DNA of 34,037 bases from positions 1 through 34,037 of the forward strand of contig DZCQ01000007.1 of assembly GCA_022730285.1 (NCBI GenBank). The letters are read 5' to 3'. The position numbers and the translations under genes were made by a program. Below, piece after piece: positions 1 to 8,376 of the stretch. The stretch's first letter is position 1; each line of letters starts with the position of its first letter. The stretch is from Flavobacterium psychrophilum. GTDB lineage: Bacteria; Bacteroidota; Bacteroidia; Flavobacteriales; Flavobacteriaceae. The notes below the pieces were generated by a model that was not told the DNA's origin, made no database searches, and was given only the letters and a program-made list of their open reading frames with translations.

Positions 1-50
1 TTTTAGAACAGTTTTTGTTTTTTATAACACTTTTTTAGATTAAAATGATG

Positions 51-58
51 TATTTTTG
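51..58 (+). promoter_or_regulatory. Candidate -7 promoter element for the NlpC/P60 gene
   Basis: TATTTTTG matches the Bacteroidetes sigma-A -7 consensus TAnnTTTG and lies 23 bases before the start codon at 82. No good TTG -33 element is seen about 20 bases upstream. In such AT-rich DNA the match could be chance, so this rests on motif and position only. Confidence 0.35.
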
Positions 59-81
59 TAAAAAACACAAAATTACACAAA

Positions 82-705
82 ATGTCATTTAAAACAACAT
101 TCACTATAATTGCACTTGCAATACTATTAATTAGTTGTAAAACACAAAACTCTGTAATTGTAACTTCCAAACAAGAAGCGCAAAAATTAGGAATATATGA
201 AGCTCCATCTGAAAAAAAACAGAAAACAAAGAGTAAAGTTACAAAACCTATTGAAACAGACGAAATTGTAATAACAGAAGTGGTTTCTCCAGATGTAATA
301 GTGGAAGAAAACGTAAGTGAAGATCCGGTTTATCAAGTTACACAAACAGGGTTGAGTTATCAAGGTGTTCCATATAGAACAGGAGGCACTACTACAAGTG
401 GTATGGATTGTTCTGGATTTGTAATTGCTTGTTATAAAAAGATTGATACAAGTTTACCAAGAACTTCTACTGAAATGTCTAAGTCTGGAATTCGTATTAG
501 CAAATCGGAGGCAAAAAAAGGAGATTTAATATTTTTTAAAACAAATGGCCGAAGTGTTATAAATCATGTAGGGATTGTACTAGAGGTTATAGATGATGAG
601 ATAAAATTTATTCATTCTTCCACTTCTAAAGGAGTTATTATTTCAACAACTAAAGAGAGTTATTACGGCAAAAATTTTGCTCAAATTAACCGTATTATCG
701 AATAA
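82..705 (+). CDS. NlpC/P60-family lipoprotein, predicted cell-wall peptidase
   Basis: This is a predicted exported lipoprotein of 207 residues with a C-terminal NlpC/P60 (C40) cysteine peptidase domain. The family cleaves peptide stems of peptidoglycan, usually between gamma-D-Glu and the third residue. A hydrophobic signal ends in LISC, placing the lipidated cysteine at C19. A charged, low-complexity linker follows (about residues 45-85), then the catalytic domain (about 90-207). The nucleophile sits in MDCSGF (C110), the catalytic histidine in INHVGI (H162), and the third polar residue is probably H178 in FIHSS. The gene stands alone on the plus strand and converges on gpsA with only 8 bases between the stop codons. 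Assignment to the family is firm; the exact bond cleaved is not known from sequence. Confidence 0.92.
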   Translation: MSFKTTFTIIALAILLISCKTQNSVIVTSKQEAQKLGIYEAPSEKKQKTKSKVTKPIETDEIVITEVVSPDVIVEENVSEDPVYQVTQTGLSYQGVPYRTGGTTTSGMDCSGFVIACYKKIDTSLPRTSTEMSKSGIRISKSEAKKGDLIFFKTNGRSVINHVGIVLEVIDDEIKFIHSSTSKGVIISTTKESYYGKNFAQINRIIE

Positions 706-713
706 AGCAATTC

Positions 714-1709
714 TTAATCTAATTTGTTTGTAAGTTTTTTAAACACCTCTTTGGCATTTTTACCTTCGTATAATATTTCATAAACCGCATCTATAATTGG
801 CGTATTTGCTTTGTATTCTTGGTTTAGTTTATAAGCACTCTTTACAGCATAATACCCTTCTGCAACCATACTCATTTCCATCATAGCGCTTTTAACAGTA
901 TAACCTTTACCAATCATGTTTCCAAACATTCTATTTCTAGAAAAAATGGAATATCCTGTTACCAATAAGTCTCCTAAATAAGCAGAATTGTTAATATTTC
1001 GTTTCATTTTATGTACTTTTCTGATAAACTTTTTCATTTCTCTGATAGCATTACTCATAATAACCGACTGGAAATTATCTCCATAACCTAAACCATGGGC
1101 AATTCCCGCAGCAATAGCATAAATATTTTTTAGCATGGCAGCATATTCTGTTCCGATGATATCGTCTGATGTTTTGGTTTTAATATAATTTCCAGCAAGT
1201 ACTTTTGCAACAATTTTGGCTTTAGAAGCATCACCACAAGCAATTGTAAGATACGAAAGTCGTTCCAAAGCAACTTCTTCGGCATGACAAGGTCCGGTTA
1301 TAACACCAATGTTTTCGTAAGGAATATTAAAATTTTTATGGAAATGCTCTCCAACTATCAAAAAAGTTTCTGGAACAATACCTTTTATGGCAGAAAATAT
1401 AACTTTTCCTTCCAAGCTCACCTCTAGTTTTGACAATTCGGCACTTAAAAAAGCAGAAGGTATTGCGAAAATAATATAGTCAGCATAAGTTATCGCCTCG
1501 TTAATATTAGAGCTTAGAAACAATTTTGCAGTATCAAATTCTACAGAACTAAGGTAATTTGGATTATGCTTTTCAGTGCGAATATGCTCAATAGCAACCT
1601 CATTTCGCATATACCATGCTATTTGGTCTAGGTTTACACATAACATTTTTGCTATTGCAGTAGCCCAGCTACCACCTCCTATTACGGCAAATTTAGGATA
1701 TTTATTCAT
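714..1709 (-). CDS. gpsA: NAD(P)H-dependent glycerol-3-phosphate dehydrogenase
   Basis: GpsA reduces dihydroxyacetone phosphate to sn-glycerol 3-phosphate in the cytoplasm, supplying the backbone for phospholipid synthesis. The 331-residue length is normal for the family. The N-terminal Rossmann motif reads AVIGGGSWATAIA (residues 8-20), a variant of the usual GxGxWGTA. The conserved SAIKGI and ITGPCHAEE segments follow. The catalytic lysine lies in AAMLKNIYAIAAG, and GYGDNFQS completes the substrate region. It is the last gene of a minus-strand run, six bases after the hydroxyanthranilate dioxygenase stop, so the two are probably co-transcribed. The pairing is not explained by pathway. Confidence 0.96.
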   Translation of the reverse strand: MNKYPKFAVIGGGSWATAIAKMLCVNLDQIAWYMRNEVAIEHIRTEKHNPNYLSSVEFDTAKLFLSSNINEAITYADYIIFAIPSAFLSAELSKLEVSLEGKVIFSAIKGIVPETFLIVGEHFHKNFNIPYENIGVITGPCHAEEVALERLSYLTIACGDASKAKIVAKVLAGNYIKTKTSDDIIGTEYAAMLKNIYAIAAGIAHGLGYGDNFQSVIMSNAIREMKKFIRKVHKMKRNINNSAYLGDLLVTGYSIFSRNRMFGNMIGKGYTVKSAMMEMSMVAEGYYAVKSAYKLNQEYKANTPIIDAVYEILYEGKNAKEVFKKLTNKLD

Positions 1710-1715
1710 TTAATT

Positions 1716-2255
1716 TTAATCGTTATTGGTGTAACGTGTATCGGTTGGCATCTGATAATTGCATTTTTGACAAGTTCGTAATTCTTCTGAATTATAAAAA
1801 TGGATAAAATGTTGTAAAAAATCGACTTCTATATTATTTAATTCAAAATACACTTCATATAATTTAGAATTACAATTATCACAATACCAAAGAAGACCAT
1901 CTTTCCCTTTCAAATTTTCCCTTTTTCGTTCTATTACTAGTCCTATCGAGTCAGCCGCTCTAGATGGCGAATGTGGTACTTTAGCTGGGAGCAAAAACAT
2001 ATCTCCAGTGCTTAAATGGATTTCTTTTTTTTCATTATTATCTTGGATAAAAATGGTAATATCTCCTTCTAATTGATAAAATAATTCTTCTGTTTCGTTA
2101 TAATGGTAATCTTTTCTTGCATTAGGCCCTGCAACTACCATTACAATATAATCTTCAGAATCTATATACATATTTTTATTCCCCACAGGAGGTTTTAACA
2201 AATGTCTATTATTGTCTATCCACTTTAATAGATTAAAAGGTTTTGTAATGCTCAT
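1716..2255 (-). CDS. nbaC: 3-hydroxyanthranilate 3,4-dioxygenase
   Basis: This 179-residue cupin cleaves the ring of 3-hydroxyanthranilate to give 2-amino-3-carboxymuconate semialdehyde, which leads to quinolinate/NAD or to further degradation. The Fe(II) ligands expected for the bacterial enzyme are in place: H51, E57 and H95, with the substrate-binding arginines R47 and R99. The C-terminal rubredoxin-like metal site typical of the bacterial form is also intact, with C125/C128 (CDNC) and C162/C165 (CQKC). It lies between a small exported protein and gpsA in a tight minus-strand run. It is a kynurenine-pathway step, but the only other such gene here, tryptophan 2,3-dioxygenase, lies about 27 kb away. 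The symbol haaO is also used for this family. Confidence 0.95.
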   Translation of the reverse strand: MSITKPFNLLKWIDNNRHLLKPPVGNKNMYIDSEDYIVMVVAGPNARKDYHYNETEELFYQLEGDITIFIQDNNEKKEIHLSTGDMFLLPAKVPHSPSRAADSIGLVIERKRENLKGKDGLLWYCDNCNSKLYEVYFELNNIEVDFLQHFIHFYNSEELRTCQKCNYQMPTDTRYTNND

Positions 2256-2284
2256 CGATGTTTTTTCTGTTTTCTAAAACAAAG

Positions 2285-2650
2285 TTACGGCTTTTTTTCT
2301 ACTATAGAAATAGGATTAAAAATTTGTGGTGTTTGTTTCACATCATTTTTGTAAGTAGTTATACGACCTAAAACACAAATAATTTTATTTTTTAAATTAT
2401 CCAAATTAATATTATTGGAAATTAAATAATCATTAGTTAGCACAACTGTAAAAGGTGCTTCAGGAAAAGCTTTGTCTAAATTTATGTAATTAATTTTTTT
2501 TCCGTCAGGCGCTCGTTTGCAAGAAATCACTTTGCCTTGAACAACTACAAGTTTATCCATGTATTTTTTGGCATTTTGTGCATTGATGGTATCTTGAGCA
2601 AAACAAGTAAGAGATAGAGAAATAAAAAGCAAGGTAAATAGATGCTTCAT
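2285..2650 (-). CDS. Small exported protein of unknown function, OB-fold-like
   Basis: This predicted 121-residue protein has a clear signal peptide (MKHLFTLLF...CFAQ, cleavage after about residue 19). The mature part is about 100 residues with alternating beta-strand character: a VVVQGKVIS strand, a central FTVVLTND strand and a terminal ICVLGRITTYKN segment followed by PQIFNP. This layout resembles small periplasmic OB-fold domains found in some nucleases and DNA-binding proteins, but I see no catalytic motif. It is the first gene of the run leading to the hydroxyanthranilate dioxygenase (29 bases downstream) and gpsA. The OB-fold suggestion is inference from strand pattern; the function is not known. 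Confidence 0.75.
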   Translation of the reverse strand: MKHLFTLLFISLSLTCFAQDTINAQNAKKYMDKLVVVQGKVISCKRAPDGKKINYINLDKAFPEAPFTVVLTNDYLISNNINLDNLKNKIICVLGRITTYKNDVKQTPQIFNPISIVEKKP

Positions 2651-2717
2651 AATTAATATAATTTTAGAGGTTTTAAAAGAATGAAAGTATCAAAAAAACT
2701 TCATTTTTATATAAAAC

Positions 2718-2749
2718 CTTTGGTAAAAGTATGCAAAAATTTACCAAAG
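2718..2749 (-). terminator. Hairpin after the minus-strand nuclease gene
   Basis: A perfect 10-base inverted repeat, CTTTGGTAAA and TTTACCAAAG, is separated by 12 bases. Read on the minus strand it lies about 50 bases past the stop codon of the endonuclease-family gene and is followed by GTTTTAT. On the plus strand it is followed by a run of six T, so it could stop transcription in both directions. It also separates that gene from the next minus-strand run (2650 to 714). Confidence 0.55.
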
Positions 2750-2797
2750 ATTTTTTAGAAAAGAACATTTACTAATTTACAGAAAAAAGCAAAAATA

Positions 2798-3901
2798 TTA
2801 ATTAATCTCTTTAATTAAATAAATATAAACTGGAAAGTGATCGCTAAAACCAATTTCGGTACTTGTGTGTCTTAATGGATAACCCTTGTACTGACCTGCC
2901 TTAGTAACTAAAAAAGGTTTGTTATAAATTCCAGCCTTCCAGTACTTAAAGCTATCAAATCCAGGAGTAATTAATTGTTCGGAAACCATAATTTGATCAA
3001 AAATATCTCCAGAATCTCTGTAAAATAAAGAGGAATGTCCGTCTTTTGCCATTTGCTCAAAAGGATTATAAATTTCTTCTGCAGATTTTAGTTGCTCTTT
3101 TTTAAGTTTTGCTCCAAGTTCTATCTTTACACTCTTATTATAACTACCATCATTCAAATCCCCCATGGTAATTATTTTTGCATGTGGATTTGTTTTTACA
3201 ATTGAATCAATAATTTTTCTATTCAAGGCACCAGCAGCTTCTCTAAAACGGCTACTTTTTTTCTCTCCACCAGAACGAGATGGCCAGTGGTTTACAATTA
3301 CATTTATCTCTTCGCCATCTAATAAACCAGTTACTAAAAGCTGATCACGAGTGTAAACTCTCTTATCAGCACTTTCTACCGTTTTATCTGTATCTTCTTT
3401 ATCTTCGTCTGTTTCCTTTTCTTTTTTAACTTTAGAAGGATTATTGTATATTATTAAAGGAATATTAATATAGCTGGTAGGTTGGAAATGTTTTTTCTGA
3501 TACAATAAAGCAACATCAATTCCTCTTTTGTCTGGAGAATCAAAATGCACAATTCCATAATCACTATCTATTAGTTGTGAATCTTTTACTAAGTTTTCTA
3601 AAACTCCTCTATTTTCAATTTCGCAACCACCAATTAGTGTTGGTGAATTTTTATTTTCTCCAGAACCTATTTCTTTTAAAACTCTACCTAAATTTTTTAA
3701 CTTTTGTTTATATTTTTCGGAAGTCCAGTTTTGAGAGCCACTTGGCAGCCACTCTTCGTCATTATTTGGATTATTAATTGTGTCGAATAAATTTTCGAAA
3801 TTGTAAAAAGCGACGGTGTGAATGTTAAATTTTTTTTGAGCAACACTAGAAGTAATGCTAAAAAACAAAAATAAAGTACAAAAGATTCTTGTAATTTTCA
3901 T
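2798..3901 (-). CDS. Secreted endonuclease/exonuclease/phosphatase-family protein
   Basis: This 367-residue enzyme has a signal peptide (residues 1-21, ending in SVAQ) and an endonuclease/exonuclease/phosphatase (DNase I-like) fold. Family motifs appear in order: FYNFENLFDT near residue 32, the metal-binding glutamate in GGCEIENRG, NHWPSRSGGE, TMGDLNDG and the terminal catalytic FSDHFPV. A lysine/glutamate/aspartate-rich insert sits before the NHWPSR motif. The enzyme is predicted to hydrolyse phosphodiesters outside the cytoplasm; nucleic acid is the likeliest substrate but is not proved by sequence. It is transcribed divergently from a TonB-dependent receptor and a DUF5689 lipoprotein across a 126-base gap, which suggests shared control and a scavenging role. 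Confidence 0.9.
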   Translation of the reverse strand: MKITRIFCTLFLFFSITSSVAQKKFNIHTVAFYNFENLFDTINNPNNDEEWLPSGSQNWTSEKYKQKLKNLGRVLKEIGSGENKNSPTLIGGCEIENRGVLENLVKDSQLIDSDYGIVHFDSPDKRGIDVALLYQKKHFQPTSYINIPLIIYNNPSKVKKEKETDEDKEDTDKTVESADKRVYTRDQLLVTGLLDGEEINVIVNHWPSRSGGEKKSSRFREAAGALNRKIIDSIVKTNPHAKIITMGDLNDGSYNKSVKIELGAKLKKEQLKSAEEIYNPFEQMAKDGHSSLFYRDSGDIFDQIMVSEQLITPGFDSFKYWKAGIYNKPFLVTKAGQYKGYPLRHTSTEIGFSDHFPVYIYLIKEIN

Positions 3902-3946
3902 GGTTTGAATATTAATTAATTGTCAATTTTAATGGAAATTTGATTA

Positions 3947-3982
3947 CAAAAGTATATAATAATAATTTATAATGTACATTTG
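3947..3982. promoter_or_regulatory. Divergent promoter region of nuclease and TonB receptor genes
   Basis: Two matches to the Bacteroidetes -7 element TAnnTTTG point outward. On the minus strand TACTTTTG occupies 3947-3954, 45 bases from the nuclease start. On the plus strand TACATTTG occupies 3975-3982, 45 bases from the receptor start. Neither has a convincing TTG at the -33 position. The symmetric placement supports both being real and the two operons sharing regulatory DNA. Confidence 0.45.
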
Positions 3983-4027
3983 TCCCGTTAAGAAATAATT
4001 ATTTTTAAAGTAAACAGGAATTAATTT

Positions 4028-6799
4028 ATGAAAAAAATTGTCTTTAGTGCATTTATTGTACTACAATCGTTTTTTGTTATGGCTCAAACTGGCACAGGAG
4101 TTACAGGTAAAGTAGTAGATAGCAAAACTCAAAAAGCATTACAAAATGTAATAGCTAGTATTCAAAACACAAATTTAACACAAATAACCGATTCTGATGG
4201 TAAGTTTGTTTTTTCAGAACTTCCTGTAGGAAGTCAAATGCTTCAAATTAAAAGTGATGGTTACAAAAATCAATTGTTATTAGTAGAAATCGAAACAGGA
4301 AAAGTTTTAGATTTAGGAACATTAAGTTTAGAAATAGATATCACACAAGAGCAACAAACAAATCTTATCACAATTGCCGAAACAGAACTAACCGATGAAG
4401 GAAGTGGTTCAGAAGGAACAGCTAGTTTGCTACAAGCTTCTAAAGACACTTTTTCGCAAGCAGCAGCTTATAATTTTGGGCAAGCTCGTTTTAGTGTTAG
4501 AGGTATGGATAATGAATATTCTAACGTGATGATTAACGGCATTTCTATGAATAGAGTATCTGACGGTCGTCCACAATATGGCGTTTGGGGAGGTTTAAAT
4601 GATGCAACTCGAAACCAAGAATATACAAATGGCTCTGCTCCATCTGATTATGCTTTTACCGGGATTGCAGGTTCGCAAGAAATAAACACTAGAGCTTCTA
4701 TATACCGTAAAGGAACTAGGGTTTCCTTTTTAAATACCAATACAAATTATAGCTTTAGAGCAATGGGTACACATGCTTCGGGAATGAGTTCTGATGGTTG
4801 GGCGTATGTAGTTTCTGCAGGAAGACGTTGGGCAGAAAACGGTTATTTTGAAGGGACAAATTATAGTGCTAATTCCTTTTTTGCAAGTGTTGAAAAAAGA
4901 ATTAACAGCAAACATTCGTTAAACTTTACTTCTATGATGGCTACAAACAAAAGAGGTAAAAACTCTCCAAATACGCAAGAAGTTACCGATTTAGTTGGGT
5001 TTAGATACAATTCTTATTGGGGTTATCAAGAAGGAGAAAAAAGAAATTCTCGTTTTAAAGATGCGCTTGAACCTTTAATGATGCTTACACACTACTGGAA
5101 ACCAACTAGTAAAACAAACATAAACACTACTGTTTCTTTTCAAACAGGAAAAATTGGAAATAGCCGTTTAGATTATACTCTAAGTGACAATCCAGACCCA
5201 ACATATTATAGAAAATTACCTAGCTATTATAACAACGATTTCTCATACAATTCTCTTGGAGAGTCTGTATTTACACCAGATCCTGTTGCAGCCGAAAATA
5301 ATAGAGTGAAATTTTTAGCAGACCATCAAATAAACTGGGCAAATATTTACCGAATTAATGACGAAAGTATCGCTAACGGAAGCAGAATTGTGCAGTATGA
5401 AGATCGTAACGACGAAACTATTCTAAATGCAAATACAAATATTGGATCAGCTATATCAGACAATTTATATCTAAATGCAGGTGGAAATTACCAATATTCT
5501 AAAACGAAGAACTTTAAAAATATGCTAGACCTTCTAGGAGGAACTTATTATAAAGACATTAATACTTTTGGACTTACTTTCGACCAGCAACAATCAGATT
5601 TAAACAATCCAAACAGAAATGTAGTAACAGGAGATAAATTTGGGTATAACTACGATATAGAAGCAACTAAAATAGACGCCTTTACTCAATTCAAATTTGT
5701 ATATGATAAAGTAGATTTTTATCTTGCTCAAACCTATTCTAGGTCTTCTTACCAAAGAGATGGATTATACAAAAATGGTTATTATCCAACAAATTCTTAC
5801 GGAAAAAGCGAAAAGATGAGTTTTGACAACTTCGGATTTAAAGGAGGAATTACTTATAAAGTAACCGGAAGAAACTTTCTAGACGTAAACGGAGTTTACA
5901 TGACCAAAGCACCAAATCATAAAGATGTTTTTCCAAATGCACGTGTTAATAATACCACAACCGAAAACGTAACAAACGAAACAATAAAAAGCGTAGATGC
6001 AAGCTACATTATAAAATCGTCTAAATTTAAAGCAAGATTTACAGGTTATTTTTCTGAAACACAAAATGCTACCGATATTAATTTCTACTATGCAGATGGT
6101 TTAGGAGGAAATAATAGTGCTTTTATATCCGAAATTGTTACAGGAATTAACAAAAGAAACAGAGGTGTGGAAGCTGGTTTAGAGTATCAAGTGACCTCAA
6201 CTGTTAAATTAACTGGAGTTGCTGCCTATGGCGAATATACCTATACCAACAACCCAGATGTGAAGCTAACTAACGATGTGAAAGCAAATGTAGATTCATA
6301 TGGAAAAGCAACCCTAGAAGGATACAGACAAGCAGGCATGCCGCAGCAAGCATATTCTGTCGGGATAGAATATCGTAACCCTAAATTCTGGTGGATAGGT
6401 GCAAATGCAAACTATATTTTAGATAATTATCTGGACGTGTCTGTTATCAAAAGAACTGCTAATTATTATGACTTAACAGCGATGGATCCAGGAGTAGTAA
6501 TAGACCAAGCAAAAGCAGACGGATACCTTAAACAAGAAAAATTCAATCCATTTTATCTGTTTAATTTAGTAGGAGGAAAATCATGGCGTATTGCTCATAA
6601 ATATAATTTAGGTATATTTGCTAATGTTAACAATGTTCTAGATGTTACTTACAAAACAGGTGGTTTTGAACAATCTAGAAATGCAAACTACCAACAAGAT
6701 AATGAAGACCATACTAGTGGCGGACCACTTGTTTTTGGACCAAAATATTTTTATGGATATGGAAGAACTTATATGGTAAATGTTTATTTATCATTCTAA
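4028..6799 (+). CDS. TonB-dependent outer-membrane receptor with CarboxypepD_reg-like domain
   Basis: This 923-residue protein is a TonB-dependent transporter of the Bacteroidetes type, moving a substrate across the outer membrane using TonB energy. It has a signal peptide (residues 1-20, ending VMAQ). A carboxypeptidase-regulatory-like beta-sandwich follows (about 22-95, GVTGKVVDSKTQKAL to SDGYKNQ). The plug is at about 135-235 (FSVRGMDNEYSNVMINGI is its signature), and the rest is a beta-barrel ending in the expected C-terminal phenylalanine (VYLSF). The substrate cannot be read from sequence. Its downstream partner is a DUF5689 lipoprotein rather than SusD, and the divergent neighbour is a secreted phosphodiesterase-fold enzyme, which together suggest uptake of nucleic-acid or phosphate-containing products. 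Confidence 0.93.
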   Translation: MKKIVFSAFIVLQSFFVMAQTGTGVTGKVVDSKTQKALQNVIASIQNTNLTQITDSDGKFVFSELPVGSQMLQIKSDGYKNQLLLVEIETGKVLDLGTLSLEIDITQEQQTNLITIAETELTDEGSGSEGTASLLQASKDTFSQAAAYNFGQARFSVRGMDNEYSNVMINGISMNRVSDGRPQYGVWGGLNDATRNQEYTNGSAPSDYAFTGIAGSQEINTRASIYRKGTRVSFLNTNTNYSFRAMGTHASGMSSDGWAYVVSAGRRWAENGYFEGTNYSANSFFASVEKRINSKHSLNFTSMMATNKRGKNSPNTQEVTDLVGFRYNSYWGYQEGEKRNSRFKDALEPLMMLTHYWKPTSKTNINTTVSFQTGKIGNSRLDYTLSDNPDPTYYRKLPSYYNNDFSYNSLGESVFTPDPVAAENNRVKFLADHQINWANIYRINDESIANGSRIVQYEDRNDETILNANTNIGSAISDNLYLNAGGNYQYSKTKNFKNMLDLLGGTYYKDINTFGLTFDQQQSDLNNPNRNVVTGDKFGYNYDIEATKIDAFTQFKFVYDKVDFYLAQTYSRSSYQRDGLYKNGYYPTNSYGKSEKMSFDNFGFKGGITYKVTGRNFLDVNGVYMTKAPNHKDVFPNARVNNTTTENVTNETIKSVDASYIIKSSKFKARFTGYFSETQNATDINFYYADGLGGNNSAFISEIVTGINKRNRGVEAGLEYQVTSTVKLTGVAAYGEYTYTNNPDVKLTNDVKANVDSYGKATLEGYRQAGMPQQAYSVGIEYRNPKFWWIGANANYILDNYLDVSVIKRTANYYDLTAMDPGVVIDQAKADGYLKQEKFNPFYLFNLVGGKSWRIAHKYNLGIFANVNNVLDVTYKTGGFEQSRNANYQQDNEDHTSGGPLVFGPKYFYGYGRTYMVNVYLSF

Positions 6800-6862
6800 G
6801 AAGTAGAGAAACATTTTTTAACAAAAAAATCATCCAATAAACAACGATAAATTTATATAATT

Positions 6863-8242
6863 ATGAAAAATCAAATAAAAAATATTGCATTAATTGTTAC
6901 CTCAACAGTACTGTTTGCAAGTTGCGTAAATGATTCTTTTGAAACACCAAAGCAAGATTGCGTTAGCCCAGGTTTAATGAAAACCAAAGAAGTAGCAGAT
7001 ATTTATAGTATTGCTATAGCTCCAACAGGAACACCAATTCCTAATACTCCAACCTACACTGCCGATGATATCATAGAAGGATATGTAGTATCTAGCGATG
7101 AAGGTGGTAACTTTTACCAAAAACTATATGTACAGCCTACCACAGGAGGAAAAGGTTTTTATGTTTCTATAAACGAAGGAAATTTATACACCAAACACTT
7201 GCAACCAGGCAAAAAAGTATATCTTAAACTAAAAGGTTTGGCTTACGGAAACCCAACAACATTCGATGTAGGGTTAGTTTTCGGATTGCCTCCAACAGAT
7301 AAATATACCGTAGATAGAATTCCTTCTAGAACCTATAAAGATTATGTGGTTCCATCTTGCGAATTAGTAAATGAAGACACTTTTGTAAACCACATTACAC
7401 TTGCACAAGCAAAAGCAGCTAACAATAATTATTTAAATACCTTGGTAGAGTTTGATAACGTGCAATTTGAAACAGATGGAATAACTTACGACCCTGATAG
7501 AACTGACACTTATGACGCTAGTATTAACATTACAGACGGAACAACAAGTTTTGTGATAAGAACCGATAGTTATGCAAATTTTGCTGGAAATTATGTGCCA
7601 TCTGGAAAGGGTAAAATAAGAGGGGTTTTAACAAAATATAATTCTACTTATCAGTTAGTCCTAAGAACAGAGCGTGATGTAAAAATGACCCAACCAAGAG
7701 TAGATTATGCTCTTCCAATAGGAGGAACTGCAATTACATATTCCGGAGCGTTTAGCGAAAACTTTGAAAGCTATGCTACTACATCTAATGGAGCTGTTTT
7801 CCCGAAGTATGTAAATGATGCATATGTTGGGTCAAGATATTGGGATGTAAAAAGTTATAGTGGCAACAAATATATCCAAATGAGTGCTTATGGTTCTGGA
7901 GGAAATAACGTAACATACTTAGCGATGCCAATAGATTTTACAGCAGCAAACAACCTTTCTTTTCAAACTAAAGATGGCTATAATAATGGAAATGTGCTAA
8001 AAGTATATTACAGTACTAATTATGTTCCTTTAGGCGATATATCTCAAGCAACCCTGATAGACATTACAAGTAATTTTACTATTGCATCTGGAACTGTTAC
8101 TGGTTATGCAAGTAGCTTTACTAATAGTGGTACTTATGCAATACCAGCAAGTATTACTGGAAACGGTTTTATCTTTTTTCAATACAGCGGTAATCCTAGC
8201 AAGACTACAACCATACAAATAGACAATGTGCTTGTAAACTAA
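6863..8242 (+). CDS. DUF5689-domain lipoprotein, receptor partner
   Basis: This 459-residue protein begins with a lipoprotein signal (LFASC, lipidated cysteine C21). The N-terminal half (about 40-275) looks like DUF5689, with OB-like strands around EGYVVSSDEGGNFYQKLYV and the RGVLTKYNSTYQLVLR segment. The C-terminal part (about 290-459) resembles a choice-of-anchor J or other carbohydrate-binding-like beta-sandwich (FSENFESY to TTIQIDNVLV). It lies 63 bases after the TonB-dependent receptor, probably in the same transcript, and is followed by a terminator. Such lipoproteins are usually surface-exposed companions of receptors. The family name is from recognition of the sequence pattern; no enzymatic motif is visible. 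Confidence 0.85.
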   Translation: MKNQIKNIALIVTSTVLFASCVNDSFETPKQDCVSPGLMKTKEVADIYSIAIAPTGTPIPNTPTYTADDIIEGYVVSSDEGGNFYQKLYVQPTTGGKGFYVSINEGNLYTKHLQPGKKVYLKLKGLAYGNPTTFDVGLVFGLPPTDKYTVDRIPSRTYKDYVVPSCELVNEDTFVNHITLAQAKAANNNYLNTLVEFDNVQFETDGITYDPDRTDTYDASINITDGTTSFVIRTDSYANFAGNYVPSGKGKIRGVLTKYNSTYQLVLRTERDVKMTQPRVDYALPIGGTAITYSGAFSENFESYATTSNGAVFPKYVNDAYVGSRYWDVKSYSGNKYIQMSAYGSGGNNVTYLAMPIDFTAANNLSFQTKDGYNNGNVLKVYYSTNYVPLGDISQATLIDITSNFTIASGTVTGYASSFTNSGTYAIPASITGNGFIFFQYSGNPSKTTTIQIDNVLVN

Positions 8243-8265
8243 TAAGAAGTTATAAAAAATACCAC

Positions 8266-8298
8266 AAGAGAGTTGCAGCAATGTAGCTCTCTTTTTTT
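8266..8298 (+). terminator. Rho-independent terminator after receptor/lipoprotein operon
   Basis: AAGAGAGTTGC pairs with GTAGCTCTCTT (11 pairs including two G-T wobbles) around a six-base loop, and the descending arm runs into seven T. It sits 23 bases after the stop codon of the DUF5689 lipoprotein. Confidence 0.8.
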
Positions 8299-8319
8299 AT
8301 GAAAAAATTTAACAAATTG

Positions 8320-8354
8320 TTTGCACTATATATAAATAAGAATAACCATATTTG
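8320..8354 (+). promoter_or_regulatory. Candidate promoter of the GLPGLI/receptor operon
   Basis: TTTG at 8320-8323 lies 23 bases before CATATTTG (8347-8354), which matches TAnnTTTG in all but the first base. The start codon is 22 bases further on and a terminator lies just upstream, so a promoter is expected here. Confidence 0.4.
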
Positions 8355-8376
8355 CTAGGACATTAAAAATGAAAAA

